Of a stretch of 64,000 nucleotides of DNA, positions 54,223 to 64,000 are shown piece after piece. How positions within the stretch are numbered: the first letter of the stretch is position 1; each line of letters begins with the position of its first letter. The notes under the pieces are model-generated. The model saw nothing but the letters and a program-made list of their open reading frames with translations, ran no database searches and was not told where the DNA came from. Position numbers and translations under genes: made by a program. Origin of the DNA: Diplonema papillatum (taxonomy: Eukaryota; Euglenozoa; Diplonemea; Diplonemida; Diplonemidae); NCBI GenBank assembly GCA_030068145.1, contig JAPJBO010000221.1, positions 186,001 through 250,000 on the forward strand, read 5' to 3'.

Positions 54223-56267
54223 CGGAGTCGAAAAAGCGGGCGGCAACCCGGCTTCTTGGGTGCAGACTTACACGCGTTTTGAGGTGTATTCCACCCGCTT
54301 TTCCGAGTGGGACTCGGTTCCCGCCCGCTCTAACCCTAGTGTCTGGACTCCACCATGCAAGCGTCACCAGGCAAAAATGAGCTGAAATACGCAGAAGGCA
54401 AGTCGGACCCTGACTGCCTTTTCTTGAAGTGTGAGTTTCGGCTTTCGTTTGGCTTTCATGGTAGAGGGATTTGAAGTGTGAGTCTCGGCTTTCCAATGGG
54501 TCTCTTGCTGTGGGTGTGCGAGTGTGTGTTGTCCTTCAACCAAAATGTCGATGCCCTGTCGTCCAGAGCATTCCCCAACACCGCATCAGGTACTGCTAAG
54601 ACTCCGAAAAAAGACACGGGAAAAAAAGTAAAGGCAAAGAGAGAGAAAGGAGAGGAAGTTTGGGGGGATACACCAAGGCCTGTCATCAGTTGGAAGGAGT
54701 GCAGGACAAGGCCCGGAGCAACATTTGCTACAAAACGAGTCTCCCTGGTGTGTGGAACGCTCATTTGTCTGTGCTGTTGGGTCGCATTTCCTCCTGTAAT
54801 TTTCAACTGGCGGCGATTTGAGTATTTTTCCCAACAAAGCGGATGCTCATCAATGTAAAAAATAAGGTTGTTGTGGTCCACCTCGGTCCTACATCCGTTT
54901 TTCACTTAAGATTTCTTTTCTTTTTCCTTTTGCTCTCGTTTTTTGCGCCACCAGCAGGGGACTTAGAAAGAGTGTGGTTCTGTAAGCCTCGGCAGCACAC
55001 GAGGGGGTTACTTGTCTGCTCCGCGCATCCTTTGAGGGGGGGTGTGCTGCCCAGACGCACCTTCACAGTAGTAGTGGTGATACTACTACACTCGTAAGTT
55101 CAAATCCGTCTGTGAGTAACCTCCGACCCGGGAGTTTCAGTTGTTCACCCGGAATTTTCAATCTCCTGGCCACAAGCGACGCAACGGAGAGAAACAAATT
55201 GGCTAAAAAAAAATAACAATGGCGGTGAAAGCAGGATGGGAGGGTCCGGAAAAAAAAAAACGGCGGGGACTCTTTTCTTGTCACTTTGGGAGAGGGGTGG
55301 TGGTGCAGACGAGGGCCGAAGACGCTGGAACTGTCGACTGCGCGAGGGCTGAGAAAGCACGGGAGGGGGGAGGACACGGGGTGAGGGGAGAGGGAGGGCA
55401 ACATTCGCACGGACTGAAGCGGGCTTCCTGCCTTAAATAGAAAGAAGAAGCAAGAAGAAGAAGAAGAAGAAGAAGAAAAACCAACAAAAAACGAGAAAAG
55501 TAACGACTTTCCGCACTCGGAAAGAGATAATCGGGTGTGGGGCGGGTATTTTCGGTCCTGGACACCTTCCAGCTGAGGTGGATTCCGACGGGCGGCCAGA
55601 AGCCGGCCAAATCGAAAGTGCGAAAATGGTCAGTTTTTGTCTTTTCCAACCTACGGTAGTTTGTAGATCACTCTCCAGGCCTTGCCGGAGGACTTAGTTG
55701 CTGAGAACCATAGTTCGTAGGTCGCGCATTTCTTCGACTGTTTGTTAGTTGGTAGTACACTTGTACTGGACGGTACATTTCCGGAACAACGGTTGCACAC
55801 GAACGAGAAAAAACGAAGCAAGAAATTAGTATGGCGCTTCCGTTTGTTTGTGCGCACTAGCGGCTTTTCACCTGATTTGGTGAGTTGCTTTTAGTACGCT
55901 GCCAACTACTAATTTTTAGTACCAACAATGCATTGTTAACACAAAAAAAGTGGTATTCAAGCAAGAAATCCAGGTTTACACCCTGGACACGCGAAGAGCA
56001 GAAACATTTTGCCTCGTTGGTCATGGTGATGCTGATCGTCCGTTGCTTCGTTCATCAGTGCAAGCCCCCTTCCGGAAATGTTCCTCGCAGCGGGCATCTC
56101 CAAATTCAAACGCTAAAAAGGTAGGACATTGGCCGAAACGGCCGAAGACAGACACTTGAAGTAGAGGCAGGTGTTCGGCCTAGAGGAGGGAGTTCTCGGA
56201 GGGCTGCCCACAATAGCACCGAAGCCTGCGTAGGTTGCCAGACAGACAAGGGAAACGATAACTGTTC

Positions 56268-56335
56268 CATTTCTTTTTCAGGACGAGAGATTCGCTTGTA
56301 ACTTCGGGGGTTTTTTTAGAGTCCCCGGGACGACC
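56268..56335 (+). repeat. F5 module
   Basis: CATTTCTTTTTCAG, GACGAGAGATTCGCTTG, CTTCGGGGG, AGAGTCCCCGGGACGACC. Confidence 0.65.
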
Positions 56336-56999
56336 TTGTACACAAACGGGTTACCTCTTATTCGCTACGCGTGGATTGAGGGGATACGCGAGCAAGAGAG
56401 AGTCGGTGGGTACATTTTGCTGTGGTTCATTTGAGGTTGCGGTTACTACATTACGTTGGCCCACTTCATACATGGTGTGGTGTGGTCTGTCTTCTTGGTA
56501 TCGTGTGGCAGCCACTTCTTCCCGTGTTCGGCTTGGTATCGTGTTGCAGCCACTTCTTCTCGTGTTCGGATGCTGATTTCAGGGCGTCTTTGTAGTTTGC
56601 ACAGGCTACCAAACTGTTTTGGCTTTTTTTTAGTTTGCACAGGCTACCAAACTTTTTTGGCTTTTTTTCTTTGGGTTTTTTTTTTTTCGTGGGCCTGGTT
56701 GGGGGGAGCGCACGGGCTGTCAATCGAACGTTTTCCGCCATTCCATGCTGACACTAGACAGAGTACTGCCTCTCATGCTGAGGGGGGCGGCGTCTCGGCG
56801 TGTGCTGGATAGGATCTCGCAGTGACAGCAAGTCGCTCAGTTCCCACTGAAAGTTGCTTGGTCCCTTTTTCATCAAGAGAAGAATAGCTTCGGTGCATAT
56901 GTGCGTACGGATTGTGTTGTTGCTTCTCCGCCTGCTTCGGGGCCTCTTCAAAACATCCCGGGGGCCAGTGAGACGAAGAGAGGTAGGGACTCGAAGGGG

Positions 57000-57045
57000 G
57001 GAATCTTTTTTAATGTTTAGGCAGAGCGTTGCCTGGCATGGGGGA
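57000..57045 (+). repeat. F4 copy, truncated
   Basis: GAATCTTTTTTAATG, hairpin AGGCA...TGCCT, then GGCATGGGGG. A second decayed copy (GACAGAGTACTGCCTCTC) lies near 56757-56780. Confidence 0.65.
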
Positions 57046-57524
57046 AAGGGGGAGCAAGGGATGTGTAGAGTCGGGTCCTTACTTGACCTTGTTCTTTCCG
57101 GCCTTACCCAAGCTGCACTTCATTGCTCTGGATGCCATCTCCAGGGTGTTTTTCGTTTCGCCTGTGTCGTGTTTTCGAAGTGACGCGAGTCCAACGCCAT
57201 ATAAATGGCCGAAGGGGTGTTTTCGATGTCCCCCGCACATGAAAAGATTCCGACATTCGGTTTTATCAAAGGTCCAGTTTAGCGCATGCTTCGTCCAGCA
57301 AAATGGAATGGCTAGGGCAGCGCAAACAGCAGCCGTGACGCTTCTACCCCGTACTAAATAAGTAGCATACTCGAGTTGGATGACGCCGGACTGCAGTTCG
57401 CAAACATGAGCACCTTTGACGAACCGCTTAGCGAGTCTTGTAGCTGTGGCATTTATTGGTGGCAAGCATTGAGTTCGGTACAGTGCAAGTGCCATGAAGG
57501 CAAAGCGGAATAGACTACTAAAGT

Positions 57525-57668
57525 CGAAAACAACAGGGTCATCTTTCCTCGCTGGCAGTTTCAGTCCGTTCCCTTTACTGTTGTTTCGCCAGATAGTAGG
57601 TAGGGACTGACGGAATCGCATTGGTTCATTCGCGCGTCTTTAATTTGACGACGCGGCGTTTTGCTGCC
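57525..57668 (-). pseudogene. LSU rRNA fragment, second locus
   Basis: The reverse complement shows AAAGACGCGCGAATGAACC, CCTACCTACTATCTGGCG, AGGGAACGGACTGAAACTGC and ATGACCCTGTTG. This is the same LSU region as 38.88-39.0 kb but clearly diverged from that copy. It lies about 0.4 kb downstream of the last recognisable kinesin exon. Confidence 0.75.
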
Positions 57669-58062
57669 GTCGCAGACCACGATGCCGTCTCGGGACCGCA
57701 GAAGTCGTTTTGGCGCGAGTTGGATTCGTTGGAAGGCTGAAACTTAACGGAATCGGCGGAATGACACCACCAGGTGCGGACGCGGATGGATGTGCCTTCA
57801 CACGGGGAAGGTTGCGACGCCAGGGTGGAGCGCTGTTCTCGATTCGTCGATTCGATACGCCTTCCGAGCGCCCATCGCATATCAACGACTTCAATACGCA
57901 TCGCACACCCCCCTGGCACGATGTAGCCATGCCAGCAGTCAAAAGGCAACACACGCTGAAACTTACTGAAGGGACAGGGTCAAGGTACCAGTGGGTAGCG
58001 GCCACGCATCTACCGTTGTGCGACCACGTCCGCCAGCCGGCGTTTAGAAAAGGAGCGCATAC

Positions 58063-60776
58063 CAAGTGCGTGAGATTCGAGTCACGGTAGTTGACGTGCT
58101 TCGCGCCGTTCTGGAGGTCGGAGATGACTTTGCCGAGGCTGGAGAGGGAGAGGTTGATGTTCTTGGCCTCCTCGGCGGTTTGGCCGGTGGCGCCGGTTTT
58201 AGAGAGGCGCTCGGACCCGGCGAGGTCGATGAGGTTCAGCTTCCCGAAGGACTGTGCACCCGTCCCGATGTTCTTCGAGCACACCACCAGCGACAGGATC
58301 ATGTGCGAGCGCGACGAGTGCGCGTTCATGTCGGTGGTGCCCTCCCGTCGGTTCTTCAGCGCCTGCGCCATGTGCGTTGCGACGGCGTCTGCGCCGCCCA
58401 CGAGCACCTGCGTCAAGTTCTCGACGTAGTTCCCCGGAACCTCGAATTCGCCGACCGGGTGCAGTCCGGTCCTGACCTTGTAGTCGGTGTTCTTCTTCTG
58501 CGGCGCGAGCAAGTCCCGGACCTTCTCGCAGTAAATCTCGAGCACGCTGAGGTACACGGTGATCTGCTCCATCTCGGACCGCTCCCGGATGATGTCGTAC
58601 ATGCGGTCGACCGCCCGCCTGTTGACGCCCCTCGTCTTCAACCACTCCTTCTTGTCCGGAATCTCCTCCTGCGTCGGGCCGTCCATCGTGTAACTCTTTC
58701 CGGATCCAGTTTGGCCGTACGCGAAAATGCAGACGTTGTATCCGTCGACAACGGAGTCGATAAGAGGCAGCGTGTCTTGGAAGACTGTGTAATAGGTGCG
58801 TCGCGAGTTTTTCAGAAACGGGTTCCATCGCACAGGACTGTATTACTGTTCGCAGCAAACGCTGCCATCCTGACACCGGCGGAATGGGTGTGCGTATAGC
58901 TTTCCCCCCCCTGGTCACTGTCATCAGTTTCCAGTATTCCAGGGCTGACAATGTTCTGTCCGACCCGGATTAGATAGTAGCTCGTCCAGCTTTGGAGTTG
59001 AGTGGTTTTAGATGAGGAGCAGGGGCGCATTTTGGGCAAACCGGTGCGCAGTAGACGCGAAACGAAGGGATTGGCGGGGCATACTTTCAGCTTGCGTGCA
59101 CGTCGGGCCGAAGACCTTGTTGAAGGTGAACTTCTTGCTCCCCTTCGTGTCCTTCACGGTGACGACGTCGACGTCGTTCTTGTCGAAGTTGCAGCACGTT
59201 TCAGTGTCGCCCTTCTGCACCTCGAGGCCGATGAGGGGCCGCACACGTGCGAACACGCGAATGTTCCCACGCAATTCCTGTAGTTGTAGGGACGTTCGTG
59301 CATTACTTCAACTTCACGACTGCTCTCGGTCGTTCATGTTTGGGTACAGTTTTTGGAGTTTTCAATGCACCCTTCTGCGCAATCTGGATGCAGAGATTTC
59401 TTCTCTCTGCGGATTTTGCAAAATGCCTGTTCTTTGCAGTGTTCGAAGTGCTTTTGGTCGGAGATACAGACCTGGATCGTGTTGTAGTACTGCTTTCGGA
59501 GAGCGACTTCCTCTTTGTACATCCTTTCCATTTTGTGGTAAAGCTTCTCCAGCATCTCGTTCTGCTTCAACTTGCCGATGGTCGCAATGCAAGACGTGAA
59601 ATCGCCGGCCATCCTTGCCTTCTCGTCTTCGAGTGTCTGCTTGGCGTCCGTCGCATTCTCCCGCATCCTGTTTGAAAAGCCGGGATTTTGTAAGGCGGAA
59701 TCTGGGGTTGCTGGGGGTTGCTGGGGGTGCACTGGGACCTGAGATCGGAAGATCATCGTTGGACAGTGTGCGTCGATGCCTCTGTCTTTTCAGACACCGT
59801 TCCGAAGCTTGGGAATGTCCATCCTTTCTCAGGCATGTCTTGTAACTCTTGTTTACTGAAAAAGATGGCATGTAGGCGGGTCGACGGAGGGCTGCGCTCG
59901 ACGACGCGGCGACGCTCGAGAAAGCCTCTACCAACCCGCTGTAGAGTCGGACTTACAATGCGGAGGTATTCAGCCCGCCATCGATCCTCCGTGAGATGCG
60001 TGTCGCGCCCTGCGGACGGTGACGACGAGGGGCTGCATCGGACACTCAACTAGCGAGCTTCGCTACTTTCCCACCGCAGGTTCTGGTAGACTCCCTGATT
60101 GGTGGGAAACTCACGAGCTCGCGACCCATCACCGCAGTTGGACGGCTGTTCCTACGTGGCATCGGCACGGTGTAAGGCAACGGTATGTGGATCTTCTCGC
60201 AGTCTTTTGCGGAAGCGGGACGACTCAATTGCCAGAAGAGAAGAAAAGGTCGTGTTTTGTTTTAGAGTTATTGTTCGCTTGCTTTCTTTGAGACTCTGCA
60301 GAAAATGTTTACGAGACTGCTGCACAAGGTGCCACCTACACCACCAGCAAACGTAGAGCCGCGCGTCGTCCGGAATGGCTGTGAAAAGAACGTGGTTCAT
60401 GAAAAGCACACCGCTGTGACATGCGGCGCGTGTGCGCGATGAAAGATGTGAGGCTGCTTCGGAGTTTGCTGTTTTCCTCGAGCGCTTTGGTCAGTTGCTG
60501 CTGCTGCTGCGCGGTGCTGCCGGAGGTCTTTGTGAACTTCGCAAGTTGCTGTTCGGCGCTGCTTTTGGCTGCTCGTGCTTGGTCCTGTGTGGGGGGGTTG
60601 CACGAAGGTGCTCGGAATGGTAAATTGCTCAACACCGCACTGCCTCATCTAGACCGTGCGGGGGGGGATGGGCGCGCTTCGTGCTCCCGAAAATAGGGGA
60701 AAGGGAAAAAGGGTCGCAGGGAGTGTAAGACTCCGCAGGTAGGGTCTGGAACCTTGAGGGACTGGGGGGGGGGCCT

Positions 60777-60811
<35 letters not shown>

Positions 60812-61587
60812 CAACCCAAAACTCGAAACCTACCACTCAGGTGGTCCTAAAATGCTCGGGAAATCCAAAATAACTGGTCGGATGCCCGTTTAGGCTGAAA
60901 TAATGGCTGCAGAAATGCAAGAACAAGGCAGAATCACCTCCAAAAAAAAAACTGCGAAAGGCCGGCCCCCCATACCCGTTCCTTCAGCGTCTGGTCCGCC
61001 TGCTTGGTGAGCTCCTGGACGCGCCGCTGCTCGCGCTGAAGCTGCTCTCGGAGCCGCTTGACCTCCTCTGGGTCCGCGCCGGTGCGGGTGCGGAGCTGCT
61101 GGCGCTCTTCGTCGGTCATCGGGCGGCCGCCGTCGATGAGCGGCGTCACCGACTCGGCGGTCGCGCACGACAGCACGTCCTTGGCCTCCCGGACGAGGGT
61201 TTCGAGCCCGCTCCGCGAGACGGGGTGCAGCTTGCTGTTTTTGAGCAGCTCCATCGCGCTTTTGATGTCGTCCTCGACGAGGTTGAGGAGCTCCTCGTTG
61301 AAGTCGTCTGGGTGCTGCAGGCCGCTGATGAGCTCCGCCTGGCGCTCGTTGCAGTTCATGATGAAGTTCTGCACCTCGTCGACGTCCTCCTGGTCCTCCG
61401 AGCTCACGTTGAACCCGGCCCCGTCAGCGGACACCCCGCCCATCCCCAGCAGGTAGCTCCGGATCTTCGCCTTGTCCCCGCCCAGCTCGTCCGACAGCGA
61501 CACGTCGCTCACGAACCCCGGGTCCAGGTTCGGGAACATGTTGACGAAGTGCTCCACCAACTCGACTCCCTGGGCGGTGGGCGGCAT
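58063..61587 (-). CDS. Kinesin with C-terminal motor (kinesin-14-like), 3' end not found
   Basis: A microtubule motor. E1 is 61587-60976 (MPPTAQGVELVEHFVNMFPN; ends LKER, coiled coil). E2 is 60584-60412 (DQARAAKSSAEQQLAKF, poly-Gln). Then come one or more small exons around 59.75-60.03 kb that I cannot resolve. E4 is 59667-59472 (MRENATDAKQTLEDEKARM to KQYYNTIQ). E5 is 59277-59085 (ELRGNIRVFARVRPLIG to KVFGPTCTQAE). E6 is 58784-58063. The motor has the P-loop GQTGSGKSYT, switch I NAHSSRSH and switch II LIDLAGSER. A coiled coil before ELRGNIRVFARVRP is the kinesin-14 layout, implying minus-end direction. The N-terminus (MFPNLDPGFVSDV) looks CUE-domain-like. E6 ends DSNLTHL at donor TTG/GTATGC. 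The usual final motor segment (LQDSLGGN type) was not found downstream, where an LSU rRNA piece lies. Confidence 0.9.
60256..60298 (+). repeat. Partial F5 module in a kinesin intron
   Basis: TTTTGTTTTAG, AGTTATTGTTCGCTTGC, GAGACTCTG. Antisense to the kinesin gene. Confidence 0.5.
60588..60812 (+). repeat. F3 remnant, F4 3' part and long G-run in kinesin intron 1
   Basis: After a G-run (60591-60597) comes TTGCACGAAGGTGCTCGG and CTCAACACCGCACTGC (F3 left half). Then the F4 end blocks GGAGTGTAAGACTCCGCAGG and ACCTTGAGGGACTGGGG follow, and a G-run of about 30 near 60778-60808. All lie within intron 1 (60975-60585), apart from the first bases. Confidence 0.65.
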
Positions 61588-64000
61588 CTTGCCTGGAGTC
61601 CGGTTCCTTGTGTTCTTTTTTGGTTTTCTTTTTCTTGCTCTAAGCTGTCCCTACTTCAACCCAGCGGGGCTTTCGTATATGCTGCCACGCAGAGCGTCCG
61701 CAAGGGGGAGCAATAAAGAGATGGAGGGAGGGAAAAGGCGACTGGCCCGAGTGCTTACTTTTTTTTCTTTTTTCGAAATCTGTGGCCGAGCCGAGTCAGC
61801 TGTGTTCTGTTGGATTGTTTCTTCTTTAGGTTTTTCTTTTTGGTTGGCCCGAAGACGGAGAGGGCGTGAATGCGTGTGTGTGTGTGTGTCTCGGTAGGCG
61901 GTGGTTGTGTATTTGGTGTGAGTGTTTGCCTTTGCTTTTCTTCGGTGCTACAGACCTACCCGCCCAAGAAAGGGTCGCTGCGTATTGGAGAGTGGTGCGA
62001 GTGTAGAAGGTACATACACTACACAGCTGTACCACGTACAGCTCACGACCTGCGCCATGTTCGCACAACTGCCACCTGCATTTGTACACACACGGGTCGA
62101 GTAGTAGTAGTAGTAGTAGTATGTGTCGTCTGCCGAAGCAGCCAGAGACAGCAGGCGCAGGGGGCAGGTCTTGCTTTACTTTTCTGTTCTTCATGGAGAC
62201 CCGCCCCCGGCATCCCGACTGTCCAATCACTGTCGAGAAAGGTTGCATCTATCGTGGTGAGGTGGTTGACCAGGCCCCCACGAAGCCTTATACACAACAC
62301 GGCTACAACACGAGGATGCAGCCCTGCTGGGTGTGCACTCAGCATTGGCTGCTAAGCACCCCCCGACCGGTCGATTTACCACTTCTGTGGCCCTCTATTC
62401 GCCGGGCGGTGCTGTCAGCACTTGTTCCGCGTCGCATCAAGTACATGCTGCTGGCGGTTGGGGGATCGGCGACCGCGACTCAATTAAGGTGCGGTCAACA
62501 GTGTCGCCACGTGAAGGCCCCCATGACACCCACACACGGGTCGACAAAAAAAAAAGCGTGGCTGCTTACAATAGTTAGTGCCGTTTGATGATCGTGAGAC
62601 ATTTCAGAGCACTGCACGTTGCTCATGGCAATTATACGCGCAAATCCGTCTTGTCAACCAACAATTTCATGATCGTTGGGATTTCGCTCTCTAATGTCAA
62701 CCCAGAAGAGGCGGGAAGGCAAGATCGAGAACAACTACTTCAACAACACATAACGACCCACACGCACGGGGCAACATGCTCAACAGTGTTCGCCTGCATT
62801 CATGACTTGCACTCTACAGCACGCAATGCTCGACAACATCACGTGGCGGCAGGGGCGGCGAACAGCCGGAGGACGCCCCTCAGGTAAGGGGATGTCGTAG
62901 GTCCGGGCTCAGACTGGAGGTGCTGCGAGTGGTACCCTCGGGATGCGCCCCGCGGGTTCCCGATTTGTTCCATTCATTCTTACACACTGTGCCTGCAATG
63001 AAGTGTCACAGCCTCGAACCGCCACGAACAAAAGGAACATAACTGGATAACTCGACCAGGCAGGTTCCCTCCACCCTCGGATAGGACCTGTGCACGCAAC
63101 CATTCCAAGCACGTCCTTGTTACGAGAACCTGGCGTGCTGAGGAGAGCCTGCGAACAGTACCTGTCTCCAGCCTCGATCGTTTCGTTGTGGTTGTCATTT
63201 CCTCTGTCAGCCCCAAGGAATCTCTTGGCAGACGTCGCGATATTTATGCACTTGCTCCTGACGGTGGTGCACGCGGCATCGTTTCACTGCTTCCACACCT
63301 TTCGAAAAAAGGGCAAAGGGAAAGCTCTATGTCACATCCTTAGGTGAAAAGGTGTTGTTGAGGAACGGGGGGGCGGGGTTAAAAGACAACTGGCTCTCTC
63401 TCGATTCGCACTCTCCGTGTCAATTCCGGGGGGGAGGGGGTTTGCAAAAACGTCCTTGCAATGGTTATGTGCTCAGCATCGCGCTGGTCCTATCAGCTCT
63501 GCTAGAACGGCTGGTTCGGTAGGGGGCGACCTTCCCATTTGCGAATTGCGGAAACCGTACTTCCTCGGGCTCTGCCGGTCACAACACTAGAAAGTGACGC
63601 ACGGCTGCTTGAAAAAGCCGGAACGACCGAAGTTGCCCGCATCGCGTGAGCAAGCGGAGAGCAGCGCTTGACGAAATGACCAGCATAGCCTCTTCCTCTT
63701 CGAAACCGCAGAGCGAAAATGCCACGAAGTCAGCACTTGACCTGGAAATGACCGGTCTGATCTCTTTCACCCGACGACGATGTTCCCAGCGTGATCAGTC
63801 CATGTCTGCACTGCAAGATGCCAGTTAGCCCGTGAACAGTTCGTCACTCGTGTGCTTTCAAACTTTGACATCTTGCAAGTGCAGACATGATGCATCGGTT
63901 GCACGCGGCTCGCGCTGCTTCATAGCATCGCCCAAGATTGCATGCCGAACCCAGCAGAAGTATCACCCTTATGGATAACGCTGTCGAATATTCAAAAAAT
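61588..64000. other. Upstream region of the kinesin gene; no firm gene
   Basis: A (TAG)n run lies at 62098-62122. An F3 left half lies at 63441-63495 after a G-run (TTTGCAAAAACGTCC, GTGCTCAGCATCGCGCTGG). Open frames are low-complexity or lack motifs. Confidence 0.4.
63799..63889. repeat. Inverted repeat with 20-21 bp arms
   Basis: CATGTCTGCACTGCAAGATG (63800-63819) and CATCTTGCAAGTGCAGACATG (63869-63889) are reverse complements except for one extra base, with a loop of 49 bases. It could be the ends of a tiny foldback element. Confidence 0.8.

Larger units (their letters stand above)
53316..57000. other. Spacer with F5 copies, AAG repeat and F8/F9 remnants
   Basis: F5 at 54161-54222 (minus) and 56268-56335 (plus). 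An AAG-rich run at 55441-55478. An F1/F2-type tail at 54798-54852, F8 remnants near 55765-55800 and 56020-56090, and an F9-like TAGTACGCTGCCAAC at 55892. No protein gene is convincing. Confidence 0.45.

Noticed and set aside
57640..58062. Continuous reading of the kinesin frame past exon 6 to 57640
   Set aside because: The residues after THL lose all kinesin similarity directly at a GT donor, so this is intron or junk sequence.

Overview
This is nuclear DNA from a eukaryotic microbe. Seven credible protein genes with GT-AG spliceosomal introns lie far apart in a sea of interspersed repeats, minisatellites and homopolymer runs. All seven are on the minus strand: a PP2A scaffold subunit (3.8-7.3 kb), a large ARM/HEAT-like protein (8.2-12.6 kb), a PI4K-gamma-like lipid kinase (36.1-37.4 kb), a 1219-residue disordered protein with repeated F-x-P-x-[IL] motifs and an EF-hand-like stretch (41.6-45.3 kb), an acidic Ser/Asp-rich protein (45.5-46.7 kb), a small 129-residue protein (49.4-49.8 kb) and a C-terminal-motor kinesin (58.1-61.6 kb). 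A possible 3' gene end on the plus strand sits at the left edge. One-directional gene order is known in Euglenozoa and dinoflagellates. The rRNA fragments are divergent and look more excavate-like than typical. I cannot name the organism; a diplonemid- or euglenozoan-like protist is only a guess.

Between the genes I recognise by eye several recurring families, labelled here F1-F10. F1 and F2 have different bodies, a related 3' tail and a short A-run end. F3 is about 152 bp, is flanked by 17-20 bp direct repeats in two copies, and lands just 3' of G-runs. F4 carries two conserved hairpins. F5 is a roughly 55 bp module that follows a pyrimidine tract plus AG and ends at GGGTGACC. F6 is a G-run composite. 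F7-F10 are lower-copy families. Nearly all copies point along the plus strand, opposite to every gene.

Two DNA-transposon-like units stand out. At 24.43-27.18 kb a 2.75 kb element has a terminal inverted repeat, nine copies of a 16 bp palindrome split between its ends, and two plus-strand ORFs; the larger ends in three C2H2 fingers. It appears to sit inside an F6 unit whose uninterrupted copy is at 14.94-15.12 kb. At 33.12-34.47 kb a 1.35 kb non-autonomous element has about 100 bp inverted ends and a TTA target duplication.

Ribosomal debris is present in three places: an SSU rRNA piece inserted cleanly into an F2 copy (29.6-29.8 kb), a scrambled LSU rRNA cluster with pieces in both orientations (38.57-39.27 kb), and a second, divergent LSU piece (57.5-57.7 kb) just past the last recognisable kinesin exon. 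Repeats also fill introns: a 0.6 kb (CA)n in PP2A intron 1, F9/F4 in PP2A intron 2, F1/F9 in the ARM gene intron, and F3/F4/G-run in kinesin intron 1.
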